Origin: Serinus canaria
Taxonomy: Eukaryota > Chordata > Aves > Passeriformes > Fringillidae
Assembly: GCF_022539315.1 (NCBI RefSeq)
Contig: NC_066343.1
Location: 47,853,705-47,917,704 of the forward strand
Length of the DNA stretch: 64,000 nucleotides
Reading direction: 5' to 3'
Under the pieces are notes generated by a model. The model was not told the origin of the DNA. It saw only the letters and a list, made by a program, of their open reading frames with translations, and made no database searches. Positions within the stretch are counted from its first letter, which is position 1; every line of letters begins with the position of its first letter. Shown here piece after piece: positions 63,379 through 64,000 of the stretch. The translations under genes were made by a program, and so were the position numbers.

Positions 63379-63418
63379 CTCTTTTTCTTAAGTCTAGCTT
63401 AAGAAAAAGAGATCATAG
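63372..63418. repeat. Perfect inverted repeat, 21-bp arms, 5-nt loop, at CR1 3' end
   Basis: Left arm CTATGATCTCTTTTTCTTAA plus G (63372-63392), loop TCTAG, right arm exact reverse complement (63398-63418), followed by a second TCTAG (63419-63423). The left arm contains the last bases of the CR1. Confidence 0.96.
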
Positions 63419-64000
63419 TCTAGTCTTTCTTATGACTAGCCATTCTGGTAAATGCCAAGTTTTGATGGTACAAGTGCATCTACACACAAAATGCTTTTTC
63501 AATATTTTTTAGTGTTATCTGTATTGGCAGATTTTTTTCTTGTATTGCCATTGTCAGTGATGGAGGAGAGAAGGACTGTAGCTTGTGCTAAGAGGTTTCT
63601 GAAACAAAATCCTTTCTTTGCTATGAAAGATCAAAGCACTAGCTATGTCCATTTTGGGGCCAAAAAAAAAAAAGCCATTTTAAAAGTGTCTCTTGCCATG
63701 AGCCTGCTGACTGTGGTGTAAAACCATCTGAACATGCCACTGAATTCCAGTAGGAGTTAAAGAGCAAAATGTCTGACTTCAGCCAACAGTAACTTTCAGT
63801 CCTGTACCTCAACTAATTGTGGAAGAGGGGCTTTTTTACGGTCAGATTTTTCTGCAGATAAAGTAAAGGAAAAACTTAATTTTGGCATGTAACTTCTGTT
63901 CAGTCAATATTTACAGCAAAGCTAGACATCTCTTTGATTCTTAATTGGGATCAGCTGGTGTTACAGAGCTTAATTCTCAGGATTACAGTAAGGAAACTTG

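Larger units (their letters stand above)
59503..64000 (+). other. GLDC: GLDC intron 2 (partial)
   Basis: At least 4.5 kb after the GTAAGT donor. I found no third exon. It contains a C-run (about 59992-60000), a CR1 copy (62.57-63.38 kb) and a perfect inverted repeat at the CR1 end. Confidence 0.8.

Overview
This is vertebrate nuclear DNA, almost certainly from a bird and probably a songbird. It is AT-rich, has spliced genes with GT-AG introns, and its dated debris is avian: 3'-anchored CR1 LINE fragments in both orientations and several endogenous-retrovirus LTRs, with no SINEs of mammalian type. Two genes are recognisable by their protein sequence: KDM4C (JMJD2C, a JmjC histone lysine demethylase) on the minus strand and GLDC (the glycine cleavage system P-protein) on the plus strand. 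They lie head to head, an order I recall from other amniotes (Z-linked in birds).

Layout. 1-35,032: the 5' part of KDM4C, read right to left. Four coding exons (22,184-22,041; 16,238-16,063; 13,244-13,130; 5,142-4,949) join in frame to give residues 1-209, covering JmjN and the start of the JmjC domain including two of the three iron ligands. The fifth exon ends at what looks like a GC rather than GT splice donor. The non-coding first exon and promoter are inferred to lie in a CpG island at about 34.6-35.7 kb holding an NRF1-type site, two CACGTG E-boxes and a hexanucleotide tandem repeat. 35.7-58.6 kb: the intergenic interval, mostly old repeats: CR1 pieces, two solo-LTR-like elements at 37.8-39.3 kb, and a decayed minus-strand endogenous retrovirus (about 43.84-48.0 kb) interrupted by a younger LTR (45,071-45,476). 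A 176-codon unidentified open frame sits at 49.33-49.86 kb. 58.86-64 kb: the GLDC CpG-island promoter, exons 1 and 2 separated by an intron of only 100 bp, and the start of a long intron 2 with a CR1.

The two genes are functionally unrelated (nuclear chromatin demethylation versus mitochondrial glycine catabolism) and there is no operon-like logic. The least expected signal is structural: five perfect inverted repeats with arms of 16-28 bp and loops of 0-8 bp (8.2, 9.4, 10.9, 28.9 and 63.4 kb), far more than chance predicts. Two lie in or at the end of CR1 copies, where one arm appears to have been made by copying the other, as expected for fold-back template switching, or of an assembly or library artefact. 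I see no previously undescribed gene system here.
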